Part shown: positions 31,621 to 41,734 of the stretch, piece by piece | Numbering within the stretch: the first letter of the stretch is position 1 | Layout: each line of letters begins with the position of its first letter | Assembly (NCBI GenBank): GCA_032718475.1 | Contig: JAUCBJ010003696.1 | Span: 1-41,734, forward strand | From: Nemertoderma westbladi | Lineage: Eukaryota; Xenacoelomorpha; Nemertodermatida; Nemertodermatidae | Direction of reading: 5' to 3' | Length of the DNA stretch: 41,734 nt | Program-made: the position numbers and the translations under genes | The notes under the pieces: model-generated | Seen by the model: only the letters and a program-made list of their open reading frames with translations | What the model was told of the DNA's origin: nothing | Database searches by the model: none

Positions 31621-32637
31621 ACAGTATGACTAGTTTACAAATTAAAATTGTCTTTCTAATTATACCAAATCTCAAAACAATATGGACATTTTCCAAAACA
31701 TTCATAAAAGACAATAATTGCAAATGAATCATTTATAACATGAAATTTATTAAAAACTATAAAATTAAAATGTTTGGAGACACTAAAAGCAGGAGTTTTC
31801 TATTGCAACGATATCATTCAAGACCCATGGCAATCTTAAGTTAGTGTAATTTTAAATGCTTTAAAATGCTAAAAAAAATTTATTCTTAAAATTAATTATT
31901 AATGCACCTTTCTAAAACCCTTGTTACTTCACAAACTGCCGCAGGTGGTTCCCATAGCAACATAATTGTTTCCAACAAGTTTCTTTCATTAAGTTAGCAC
32001 TCTAGCTTTCTAATGATACCAATAATCCCGAATTTTATTAAGGTGCAGCGGAGTTATTTGAAAACGAAACCTAACCGTGTCAAATTTTGTGGGACACCCT
32101 GTATATGTTTATTGAGTAACCTAAACAGCCATAATCGCGGGGATTATAGTCTACCAGTCAACCCTGACCCCCATCTGCCCCTCTTTATCAACCGTATAGC
32201 CGCGGACAAAATATCCTATATTTTTCTTAATTTATGGGATAGCCTATTCATGCAATACTTACTGGTACCTGTAGTATAGTTACTGTATGGTTTGGTGCAG
32301 TTTTCCTTGTGGTAATTGAGTTGGGAGCACTAAAATCGATGGTATTTCATTTTTTAATAGGCCTTTGTGCCTGAGTACTAACAGTGGCCCAAGTGGCAAA
32401 AATCAGAAAGTAGGCTTCAACTGGTATTTCCGAATAAGCAGTTTCCAGTCAGCCAGTCCTGTTATCAATTAATATTGTAGAAGTCCATGGTTAGAGAAAA
32501 TGCGCACCACTGTAAGCTTCTGCTTTCCATTGATAAAGAAATCTAATTTCGTGTATTGTTTTGGTTAAAATACACCGCCACAGTAACCTGCTCCTTTCCC
32601 TTAAATTGTCCCAGAAGTGTGCATATGACCGATACCC
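31621..32637. other. Intergenic, one dispersed repeat copy
   Basis: No gene. 32555-32612 (ATTGTTTTGGTTAAAATA..CTCCTTTCCCTTAAATTG) is repeated, diverged, at 35780-35836. Confidence 0.55.
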
Positions 32638-33072
32638 GGGTTTGACTTTACTGCGTATACGTAGGCCTACGCGTAGCTACGCGTAGGTTTATGCGTAGGC
32701 CAGAATTGTCTTTTGGCGTAGGAATTTCTTGCGTAGGTGCTTGCCTATGAACCAATCACAAGGACGTTTGTTGTGTATATTGTAGTGGGAAATTTAAATT
32801 TAGATTTATTATCATAATAATATGACATAGCCTTTGCAGGGGTAGCCCGGCAGCCCGGGCACTACAGCAATGGCTGTCTGCTGGATGTTGTACCGGTAGC
32901 GGTAGTATGGATGGATACGCGATACGCTACTGCCTGACACCAGTCACAGCAGTAGACAGGTACCGTCAGACCGTAGGTTCACGTCAGGTTCGTCAGACCG
33001 TTCGTCTTGCAACGCGAAGAAGTGTAGCTCTTGTCAGTATATTTTCAAGGAGGAGAAAGTTATAGTTAAATA

Positions 33073-33288
33073 TTGGGGAACAATTACGTTTCAATTAAAT
33101 GGTTTGTCAGAACTCCAAACAGCCAACTGGCCAAACCTGGGTATCTATACGCTCATTTCAATGATCTTTGTTGTCGTCGATACTTAGAAAATACTAAATC
33201 GGTGAAAATATCAGAACCGGCTAGAACCATGCTGTCTCCCCAGGACCTAAGTGACTTGCAAGAGAAAGGAATTCATTTTGAAGAATAG
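33073..33288 (+). other. Small open frame inside the 5-kb element, possible captured fragment
   Basis: 72 codons open with no ATG at its start, ending LSPQDLSDLQEKGIHFEE. Composition looks protein-like, with a possible acceptor CTCCCCAG at 33242, but I recognise no family. It could be a host exon captured by the MULE-like element, or chance. Confidence 0.25.
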
Positions 33289-34400
33289 GTTCACTATTCA
33301 GTTTCATTCACCTGTTAGACTTATTTGCTTTACCCCAAGCAGTAGTTAGTTGCAATAATTGTGAAATTGAAGTAACTTGTTAATTAAATTAAATCGTGTT
33401 GATGTTGAATTAAAATATAAAAAGCAAACTTTTCAAACTGAAAGTAATTACGACCGAAATGTAGGCCTACTTCAGTTAGGTACAATGGCCAAATCTGGCA
33501 ATGATTGTGATTGCCATATTTGGCAACCAAGCAAAATCTGGCAACATTTCTGATTGCCTGATTTGGCAACTATATAAAGCCGTTGTTGCCATATTTGGCA
33601 ACTTAACTAACTCATTGAATGTGGATTATATGGTTCTGCGTCATTAAGTCCTTCTATGGCAGTATGGTCATTCCTTAGATACTGAAATGTTAATGTTAGG
33701 CCTAGAAAAAAGGCAAAGGGGTAGGGCCAGGTTACAGGTTATACTTATACCAGTAGTGGCATATTCTAAGTTCTAACCAATACAGCAACATATCCTAATA
33801 AATGAGGTGAGAATGAGAGTCAATAACACAAACACAGACTGACTGGTGATAGTTTTTTTGCTTTTTTTTTGACATTTTTGCTAGTAATCTCTGGCGCTGC
33901 TTGGGGAGGCAGGGAGGTGGTTGATTGTTGTTTGTACCAATAATACATAATAGTTTAGTAGTTAAAGATTGTAACTGTGTAATGCTGATACAATTGCCCA
34001 GCAATCTAAATCATCCTTCACTCTATATCAGTTCAGTATACTGGCTGACTGGTATCAGGGTATATCTATCTTTCCATTCCTACATCAGTATTCAGTACAT
34101 ACAGACATATAATGAAAATAATTTCATCCCGTTTTTCATTAGCTGATTAGGGCCTACTAGAAACAATTTGTTGAATCCCTTAACCTGTTAACACGCGTTT
34201 TGGTTTTCTCAGTCTTTCTAAATTTTTACACTATTTTTCTTCCGTCACGCCGTTTCTCAAACTATAATGCCCCCTTGCCTTCTTGCTGCCTTTTGGTGAT
34301 GTTAACGTTCTGACGTTGTCAAATATTATTACGTTTATTTCCATTTCAGCCTTTGCAGCATGTGATTCTTTAGATTTGTTTATGCCTATACCAGTATACC

Positions 34401-36194
34401 CGGTCCTACTAATTACCCAACTTTACCCAAATCTACCCAACTTTACCCAAACTTACCCAACTTTACCCCACTTTACCCAACTTTTTACCCAACTTTACCC
34501 AACTTTACCCCACTTTACCCAATACCACCCAACTTTACCCAAGTTTACCCAATCGAATACCCAACTACCTATCTGCCGACCAGTGATGCAATACAGTACA
34601 GCAGAAGGCTTACTTACTTACTACAGTACCGGACCAGTAGGCCTACTGTCTGACAGTAGCATTCCAGCAGTCTGTCAGACTGTACAGCTGTAATACAGTA
34701 GGTCATAGTAGGAATGGTTTGTATCAGTGTAGGCCTATCTGCCTATGCAGCTATGGCTATGGCTTCATGTTTATAGCTGTATGTATAGTCAGATAGTCAT
34801 ACTCCAGTCAGCCAGTACTTATAATTAGGGTTCGATCGGTGCACCGGCACCGGCACCGGTATTGCCGGTGTTTGGCACCACCGGCACCGGCACCTGCACC
34901 GGCAAAAACATTGCCGGTGCCGGTGTTTTTTAAAATGATTGGCTGCTGTTAAAATTGAAGCCTACTGCAGTACCGGTACTGCAGACAGCCTGGCTAAGCT
35001 ATCAGTCAGCTACAAGGCAGCAAGGCTATAGCTGTTTGACTGTCTGTCTACTGGTCTAGCAGTCTAGTGACTTGACTAGTGGTAGGGTAGCCCAGAATCA
35101 TAACGCCTTACTTAGTGTAAAACTGATACACTATGTTATTTCTGTATTTTATGTAATATATAAATACTGTAGGCCTACTGTAACTGTACACATATAATTT
35201 TAATGCAATCGTTTTATTTAAACTTTTATATTCATTTTATTGTAAATCTAAACCATTTTATATAAATGCGTGACATCATAATTTTACAGTATTGTAGAAT
35301 TGTACGTACTTGTTGCTCTGCTGCTGTACCCGTGTGCTGGACAGCTAGCTGGGTTAAGCTATTACAATATTAATTCAGAAATTGATCAGTACATAGTCGG
35401 CCAGCTACTGAGCTACTGTACCTTCTGTCAATCTGTGACTGTGGTACTTTACTGCATCACTGCCTCATTTCTGTTAGGTGACAGGGTTAGGTGTGCGTGT
35501 GGCCTAATGTAATAGACATAGATTACACAAAAATTTATATTATTTCGTTTTCAAATAGAATTACGCCAAATTTGCCCAACATTTAAAAACACCGGCACCG
35601 GCACCTGCACCGGCATTTACAATGTGACACCGGCACCGGCACCGGCACCGGCAAAATTTTGGCACCGATCGAACCCTACTTATAATCATAACATAACACA
35701 TCCAGACATCAATAAAATGATCAATATGGCTGTATGAGGGTGCATTTCGGGGTAGTGATGTTCTATAGAATAGACTTTAGTTTATTGTTTTGGTTAGAAT
35801 AACGTGCCACTATAACCTGTTCCTTTCCCTAAATTGAGAATTTAACATTCAGGTTGAGATATGCATCAAGTTTCCCTCTGCAGCCTTGCCTCCACTCCAA
35901 TCAGCCATTGGCAGATTGGATATGGTAGATAGCAGGATAGGCCTAACTACTGAACTAATTGATTAGGCCTGATGATGGATTGATGGATTGAAATGATTGG
36001 GTAAAGTTGGGTAAAGTTGGGTAAAGTGGATTGGGTAATTGATTGGGTGAAGTTGGGTAAAGTTGGGTGGTATTGGGTAAAGTGTGGTAAAGTGGGGTAA
36101 AGTTGGGTAAAAAGTTGGGTAAAATTGGGTAAAGTTGGGTGAAGTTGGGTAAAGTTGGGTGGAGTTGGGTAAAGTTGGGTATTTAGTAGGACCC
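34401..36194. mobile_element. Nest level 3: element with ACCCAACTTT arrays and 8-bp TSD
   Basis: Ends CGGTCCTACTAA and its near-complement (rc of TTAGTAGGACCC). Flanks are AGTATACC (34393-34400 and 36195-36202). Just inside each end is an inverted pair of decamer arrays: (TTTACCCAAC)n at about 34410-34564 and (GTTGGGTAAA)n at about 35998-36182. An 8-bp duplication fits hAT. About 930 bp without the inner insertion. Confidence 0.8.
34826..35678. mobile_element. Nest level 4: hAT-like MITE, 853 bp, 8-bp TSD
   Basis: TIR of 17 perfect bases, TAGGGTTCGATCGGTGC, then imperfect CCGGCACCGG-rich arms (to about 34935 and from about 35590). Flanks are CTTATAAT (34818-34825 and 35679-35686). A TAGGG tip with an 8-bp duplication is typical of hAT. 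Interior AT-rich, no ORF of note. Confidence 0.9.
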
Positions 36195-37777
36195 AGTATA
36201 CCAGTCAGCCAGTCTACCAGTACGGTATCTGTTACAGACTCATCCATCTGTCCATTAACATATTATTAACAACATATCAAATAGGCCTACATTCTGACAT
36301 TTCATCAACTAATAACAGAATAATGTTTATAAATCATCACAACTCGACAAGGGTAAGCAAGCAGTAAGCAATTTTGAAGTAACAGAGTAATTTACAATGA
36401 CAGGGTTACTGACAGGGCTGCACAATAATAGGCCTAATTGTTGCCAAAAATGGCAACCATTATTTTTCTTTAATTCTAATGGTTGCCAAAAATGGCAATA
36501 ATTATTTTAGGCACATTTCGGCCTATTGCTAAGAGAAATTCAGACGATGATTTTTTTTCTTATACGGTCAATTATATTAAAATTTCGCGCTCTTTTCACT
36601 TAACTATTTACCAAAATGCGATTTTGCTTCTGGGCGTGCGAAAATTAGAAAAACCAAAAGTTGCCAGATTTGGCAATAAACATTGCCATATGTGGCAACT
36701 TTTGAGGTTGCCAGATTTGGCCATTGTACCTAACTGTACTTAAGTAAATATTAAATAAGTACAGACTGACATACGATTATGACATTTATACATTACGACA
36801 TGACATTTATTTATTTATTTTACAATATTATTTTAATATTTATTATTTTATTATTTATTTATTTATTTTTACAAACGATATAGTTTAAGAATATAGTTAA
36901 TATTATTGAATGTGTATCGTGTTGTAATTGAATGTGTGAACTTGTATGTATGTTTCGGAATCTTAGTTGAATCCTCGTTGGTTCTCGTTCTCGTTGAACT
37001 CGTTTGTGTAGTCGCGCCAACGTCACGTACTAAATAATCGTTGGTTACGCTCGTCCTTACGCGGACTCAGCTACTCCGGGGACCATGTGGAACTCTCGCG
37101 TAACTTCGTCGCCACGTTGAACAACCTCGGCTCAGCAGCTACTACAGCGGTCGCCCCGGTGCGCCTCCACGATCTACGAACCCCGTGAGGGTGAGCGCGT
37201 CCTGTAGCTCGCTCCCCCGCTCTACTCGGCTACCGTCGACCAGTCGCCCTGCATGGAGGCCGACAAAGGAGATTCGAGGCGATTCTGGTCACCGCACAGG
37301 CACACCGGGAACCCGACAATCGAGACTCCGTGACCACGTATACGACGTACTCGCCCGCGCTCCAGTCCTCGTCGACATCATATATACTAGTCAGCTGATA
37401 AAGCCCTATGCCGCTATCAGCTTAAGCTACATTATATTACTACAGTATTATTATATTACGGGTACATCTAAATTTAAATTTCCCACTACATACAAGAAAC
37501 ACAACAAACGTCCTTGTGATTGGTTCACAGGCAAGCACCTACGCAAGAAATTCCTACGCCAAAAGACAATTCTGGCCTACGCGTAAATCTACGCGTAGCT
37601 ACGCGTAGGCCTACGTATACGCAGTAAAGTCAAACCCCCGATACCCGGCATCCCGGATTTTTATAGACATTTCTTAATTTTCGTACAGTACGTGTGTTAT
37701 TACAGTATGACTGCAGGACTGCCGGTGCCATGCCCGTGCCGTACCGGTATTAATGATCGGTAGGCCTATCTGTAATA

Positions 37778-38407
37778 ATGTTTGTAAGTTCGTTAACGAA
37801 AACGATATCGCGAAACCGACCCACGAGTAGCGGTACCGGTACCGGTAGCCTTTCTAAATTACAGACTCCACGCTGTATTCATCGATATTTATCGGGAAAA
37901 ACGTCTGACGTCTCCCACGGGAACTCAAAAGTGATCCAGGGGGACCCAGTTCCTGGTAAACTAGAGGATCCACCGTGGTCCATCGAGGATTCTAAATTTA
38001 CCGCCAGAGACTTCACCCTCGGAAAAAAAATCAACTTAACCGAAGAAGAATTGAAAGCGTTGAGCCCAGAGGATAAACTTAGAATTATCTATACATTTAA
38101 AGGGGAAAAGGAACATTACTTAAAGGAAGTTTGGTTTATACGAAAACCTTTCTTCGCCCCCGGCGCCAAGGCTAAACGCTTAGCGGACAGAATACACTTG
38201 ACGGTCCTTTTCCTTATTAAGCTGTGTCTCGCTTATTCGTGCTTTGCGCTTATCGGTGCTAGCGTGTTATTCTTCAAGCGAATGCGAGAGAATAAAAAGA
38301 ACCAGGTGGAACCAATTCCGTCTAACATTGTGTTAGACAGAGAGAGTTTGATATTGGAGGCTCTTCAATCAGGCGAACCAGTCTCCCCCCATCTTATCAA
38401 CCGCTAA
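37778..38407 (+). CDS. Putative mitochondrial single-pass membrane protein, unidentified
   Basis: 209 codons from ATG to TAA. The first ~45 residues are rich in Ser/Thr/Arg/Lys with no acidic residue before Asp44, and contain CIHRYLSG, which looks like a mitochondrial presequence with a cleavage region. Residues 86-110 (LTEEELKALSPEDKLRIIYT) are probably helical. A hydrophobic stretch 141-166 (LTVLFLIKLCLAYSCFALIG then ASVLFF) is a single membrane segment, followed by KRMRENKK and a 35-residue tail. Residues 17-24 (SSGTGTGS) are encoded by a GGTACC/ACCGGT repeat. I do not recognise the family. It starts 140 bp after the end of the 5-kb nested transposon. Confidence 0.75.
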   Translation: MFVSSLTKTISRNRPTSSGTGTGSLSKLQTPRCIHRYLSGKTSDVSHGNSKVIQGDPVPGKLEDPPWSIEDSKFTARDFTLGKKINLTEEELKALSPEDKLRIIYTFKGEKEHYLKEVWFIRKPFFAPGAKAKRLADRIHLTVLFLIKLCLAYSCFALIGASVLFFKRMRENKKNQVEPIPSNIVLDRESLILEALQSGEPVSPHLINR

Positions 38408-38708
38408 TAATTGCAATTGAGTTTAAGTCCAATCTTAGCTATATAATTACATAATTATACCATTCTTTACTCCTTTTACTTGAGTTTTAACTCCATTCTA
38501 CAGACATTCTACATTCTATAGAATATTGCTTGGATTAAATAGAAAACTTTTTTAATATTTCATGCATCTATATCTCTACGTCATCTAGATAACAATTTAC
38601 AATTGAACTTTATAGTTAAATTCCAGTACTGCTGTCTGGCTGTACAACTGTGTAATCAACCCAATTACTTATCACAGTAATATCAGATTATTCGGGTTAT
38701 AAACTGGA
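38408..38708. other. Spacer, nothing recognised
   Basis: AT-rich; possibly the 3' UTR of the upstream gene and the 5' end of the P-like element. Terminal repeats not found. Confidence 0.5.
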
Positions 38709-41107
38709 ATGGGGAAACACTGTTGTGTGTATGGATGCGATGGCAACTACGAGGGAAGAACTGTACGAACTGTCAAGCTCCCATTCGGCGTGGAACGTCA
38801 GCAATGGATTGCTGCTCTTCCAAAGCGGTCTGCTCCTGATGGATCGCCCATAAAGTAGGCCTATGCGCCGATGCTGTTATTTGTATACGACATTGGCCAG
38901 GATTCCCGCAGGATATCCCTCATCGGAAGGTTCCCGGAGGAGCGTTGCGGCCGACTATCCCGCCATTCTTCTTTCCTGGGGTTCCAGCATCCTGTGTTCC
39001 TCCGCCACCAGGGAAGTTACGAGCGGAGCCACCGATCGAAGAGCGACAGGTTCAATCGCTAAACCGCCGGGATGTAATTGGCGGGTTCGATATCTTCCGT
39101 GGCGATGTCGAAACGTGGATTCACAACGATGTTCGTGTTGAATCCGTCGATATATTTGTTAAGCTAACTGCTGATTTCATTATGCTGTATGTTTTTGTCA
39201 GCGATTCCTACGCTGGCAAAATATGTATTGAAACGAGGAAGCTTCTCTGCAGTGATATCTATGTTACTGCGTTTAATCCTACTAACAAACGTATATCGCT
39301 CAACTATTGCCTCGCTCCTAACGCGCAGCTCATTCGCTGGTCCCAGCTGTTGGAGGTTATTGTCGCAGTTAAACGAAGCGTGGTAGGAACGACCGAGAAC
39401 TTGCTGCTGAAAGCCCGAGAGTTGATTGATGACGCTATCGCCTCCAGCTCTGATTATAAATACAAAACCCAGCTGGAGTTTATATCCCATCAGTTGCAGC
39501 TGCATTGTAGCGGTTCGAAGTGTTACTCACAGTCGGATTATCTACTGGCTGTTCAGGGCTACCCGCGTCTGCCATATAGTATACTGCGGCAGATTGCTAT
39601 TCTTCCATGCGAAAGGAAGATAAGATCGCTAAAACAGGGAGTCACCAGTGATTTGCTCATAGAAACGGCCATTCGTAAAGCAAAGAACAGCTTACCAGCT
39701 GGTACGCCTGCTGCCGAATCCCCAAAGGCGATTCTTATAACGGACGAAGTAAAGGTGGTTCCCAAACTATTGTATCAAGGACATGGAGTGTTCGGCTACG
39801 CTAAGGATGACCCATCGGAGTTGGCCAACTCAGTCCTCTGCTCGATGGTTAAGATTTTATACGGGGGACCTTCAGTGATGGTGCAGATGATTCCAGTTCA
39901 TTCCATGACAGCCCTATTTGCCCATACGTGTATCAAGGAAGCAATTACCTCTTTCCACAAACATGGCGGTGATATTGTTGCTTTGGTTAATGACAACCTC
40001 CGGGCCAACAATTGTTCGAACGATCTATTTCGTGACGAAATAGAGGATAAGGACAGACTAGAGCTATGGAAAGTACGTCATCCTTTGGATTCAACTCGAC
40101 AACTATTCTTGATTCCTGATCCCGTCCATGTGTTAAAGTGTATCCGCAACAATTGGATAACTGAGAAGAATCGGGAGCTCAAATTTGGTTCCGCTATCGG
40201 TAAATGGAGTGATATAGTGGACTTGTACGAGGAAGACAAGTCCAGAGTCTTACGTCTTACGTCACTAACAAAGGCAGCTATCAGCCCATCCAACTTACAG
40301 AAGCAGAATGTCAACCATGTGCTTTGCGTTTTTAACGACCGTGTTGTAGCTGCGTTGTTTCTTTCGAGTAGATCTGGTACTGCGGAAGTGTTAGAACAGG
40401 TATGTAAATGCGGATGGGCCTAGGCACCTTAGTAAAATATTAATAATGTATTAATGATGTTCGGATGTCTGCGTGGTATGACCGGTTCTAACCAGTCAAT
40501 TACTGTAAAGGATATTGAATCTGGGATGCGTCTACGTAGCCTTCTAGCATTCGTAAAGATGGGTGAAATGCCAGATGTGTTGACGGCCATTAAACACCCT
40601 ATTGAATGTACAGGTTGCGTAACCCCATTTACCGAAGAATCCCTTGTCCTTATAGATCGTTTGGGTGAACTTGAGGCTACTGTTGGTGAGCGGCATGCTG
40701 CTGCCTATGTAGCTGGTTATATCATTCGTGTAATTCCAGAGATAGAAGTATCCGGTAACACCATCCAGGCCGATAATGCATTTATCCAGACGCTATCTAG
40801 GGGTGGATTACAGCTGCCATCACATGAGTTGGTTTGGTGGGTAATGGCGTCAGCGACATGGGTAGATTCGGTACCTGATGGAACCATACTGTGCTACCGT
40901 CAATTAGCCCAGGTGGTCAAAACCATCGCTGTACAGTACGATATAATACCAGCGCCCCCCGCAGCTGCATGTACCACCCTTGCGAACACACTGTTAAACG
41001 GAATGCAGAAACGCTCCAGCATGATGTGCTCTGAAAAGCGATCTTCCGAAGGTCACGGAACCAACAGGAAATTTCTCCGCATTGCCGGTCTGGATAAAGG
41101 ACATTAA
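38709..41107 (+). pseudogene. P-element-like transposase with THAP domain (THAP9-like), frameshifted
   Basis: ATG at 38709 opens a THAP zinc finger (CCVYGCDGN, W of QQWIAALP). Its second half (ICIRHWPGF) is in another frame; the frames cross between 38840 and 38856. The main body, 38840-40399, includes LITDEVKVVPKLLYQGHGVF (first acidic residue of the RNase-H-like core), IVALVNDNLRANN (second) and FLIPDPVHVLKCIRNNW. A 96-bp intron (CAG/GTATGT at 40399/40400, AG at 40495) keeps the frame, then 40496-41107 encodes the P-type C-terminal domain (AAYVAGYIIRVI, SRGGLQLPSHELVWWVMAS). Only the one frame break in the THAP domain is seen, so this is a young or recently damaged copy, or contains a sequencing error. 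Confidence 0.85.
40400..40495 (+). other. Intron of the P-like transposase
   Basis: 96 bp, GTATGT..ACCAG, phase 0. Contains in-frame stops, so it must be removed for the C-terminal domain to be made, as in the P-element family where splicing controls transposase. Confidence 0.7.
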
Positions 41108-41734
41108 TCTTCTGTAGTGAAGATTGACTATTCGACTATCTATTAATTTAATTGTAATTAATTTTGATAATTCAATATGCCTACAGACACATGTCACATA
41201 CTGTAATACAACTCAACCCTAATGCCCCTTTTAAGGGCCAATTGCTGTTGTTATTTTGAATCGAGTAGCTACCTACACTGCCGTCAATTTATACATATAA
41301 AAACCATTGCAGATTGAAATAGCAGCTGCTGGAAATAAATAAATTTTCTAATCGTTATTTAATATTCATTTTGCGTGTTAAAATTTATAATCTAAAATTG
41401 CAGATCATAAGAATGTCAACATTATTAAATCTGTACGGTAAAGCTTCAACCACTACGTGGCTCGCCCCACTAAGATGTTTAATTAATGTATTGGGCTGGG
41501 CTGGTGGCGAGAGTAGTGGGCGGTGCCGGTGGTGTCTGAATTTATTATGCATAGTGCATGGGCACGATTACTACCATACAATATTATGGTATATGGACTA
41601 TCACTGGCTTAGCAATAATTATATCAGCCTCAAACGTTAAAGCAGGCAGCGAGGCAGGTTTGAGGTGCTAGGTTCGTCATAAACACATAAGAAGAATAAA
41701 TAACAATTTATCTGTGAGAGAAAATTGAAAATTT
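41108..41734. other. Downstream non-coding DNA
   Basis: No gene; the frame at 41371-41640 is not convincing. 41456-41470 (CGTGGCTCGCCCCAC) is an exact inverted copy of the left tip of the 877-1374 MITE. Confidence 0.55.
41334..41339 (+). promoter_or_regulatory. Candidate polyadenylation signal AATAAA
   Basis: About 230 nt after the transposase stop codon, within GGAAATAAATAAATTTTC. Confidence 0.4.

Larger units (their letters stand above)
33473..36736. mobile_element. Nest level 2: element with 29-bp perfect TIR and 5-bp TSD
   Basis: Ends share a 29-bp inverted repeat beginning CAGTTAGGTACAATGGCC. Flanks are TACTT (33468-33472 and 36737-36741). Subterminal regions hold many TTGCCA-N4-TGGCAA palindromes (e.g. 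near 33510, 33588, 36440, 36481, 36659, 36684), possible transposase sites. The superfamily is unresolved; no transposase inside. Confidence 0.75.
32638..37637. mobile_element. Nest level 1: 5-kb element with ~170-bp inverted repeats and 9-bp TSD
   Basis: Terminal inverted repeats 32638-32805 and 37466-37637 are about 95% identical and contain several GCGTAG motifs. Both ends are flanked by the direct repeat CCGATACCC (32629-32637 and 37638-37646). Long inverted repeats with a 9-bp duplication fit Mutator-like (MULE) elements. No transposase is seen between the ends, so it is non-autonomous. Its own sequence is 32638-33472 and 36742-37637; the remainder is inserted elements. Confidence 0.85.

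Noticed and set aside
37185-37586. GC-rich 133-codon open frame
   Set aside because: It runs into the inverted repeat of the nested element and shows no domain; likely chance or transposon interior.
32638-37637. One giant 5-kb palindrome
   Set aside because: The inverted pairs have different termini and four separate target-site duplications, which nested insertions explain better.
38863-39141. Alternative frames overlapping the THAP region
   Set aside because: Shadows of the P-like transposase; only the frame with ICIRHWPGF continues into the catalytic body.
41371-41640. 89-codon plus-strand frame
   Set aside because: No recognisable features; overlaps a MITE-tip remnant.

Overview
The window is animal nuclear DNA, most likely from a ciliated marine invertebrate. 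Support comes from intron-split genes with GT..AG junctions, a dynein-arm docking gene (motile cilia), a LIM-kinase-type kinase exon, and many eukaryotic transposon families (Penelope-like, non-LTR, Ty3/gypsy, MULE, P-like/THAP, hAT-like). The recurrent TAGGCCTA octamer fits an echinoderm-like genome, but that is only a guess. All assignments come from reading the sequence by eye; no database search was run.

Layout: 1-10 kb is transposon debris: an inverted-repeat MITE with two CTCF-like motifs, a broken LINE reverse transcriptase, a truncated FLYWCH/MULE transposase, a near-perfect 77-nt hairpin, and a decayed Penelope-like element (RT plus GIY-YIG) followed by a hammerhead-ribozyme-like fold. 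From 10.0 to 19.7 kb the minus strand carries the last four exons of an ODAD3/CCDC151-like gene. Its largest visible intron (7.9 kb) is filled by two minisatellites and a LINE fragment. A single-exon leucine-rich-repeat gene lies at 20.6-22.3 kb (minus). At 24.5-29.2 kb three unrelated minisatellites abut each other. A C-terminal LIM-kinase-type exon is at 30.1-30.6 kb (plus). At 32.6-37.6 kb there is a four-level nested set of inverted-repeat transposons, each with its own target-site duplication. A putative mitochondrial single-pass membrane protein starts 140 bp downstream of that nest, and a P-element-like THAP transposase with a recognisable intron ends the window.

The most notable structure is in the cilia gene. 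The 36-bp minisatellite of about 55 copies begins inside the end of an exon, so nearly every copy repeats the exon's own 5' splice site (GTGAGT, sometimes GTAAGT). The next exon's donor is also tandemly repeated, as three in-frame 24-bp copies. Next to the first array is a 21-bp minisatellite carrying about 80 exact TGAGTCA (AP-1-type) heptamers. The exons splice together in phase as predicted, but the 5' two thirds or more of the gene is not visible in the window.
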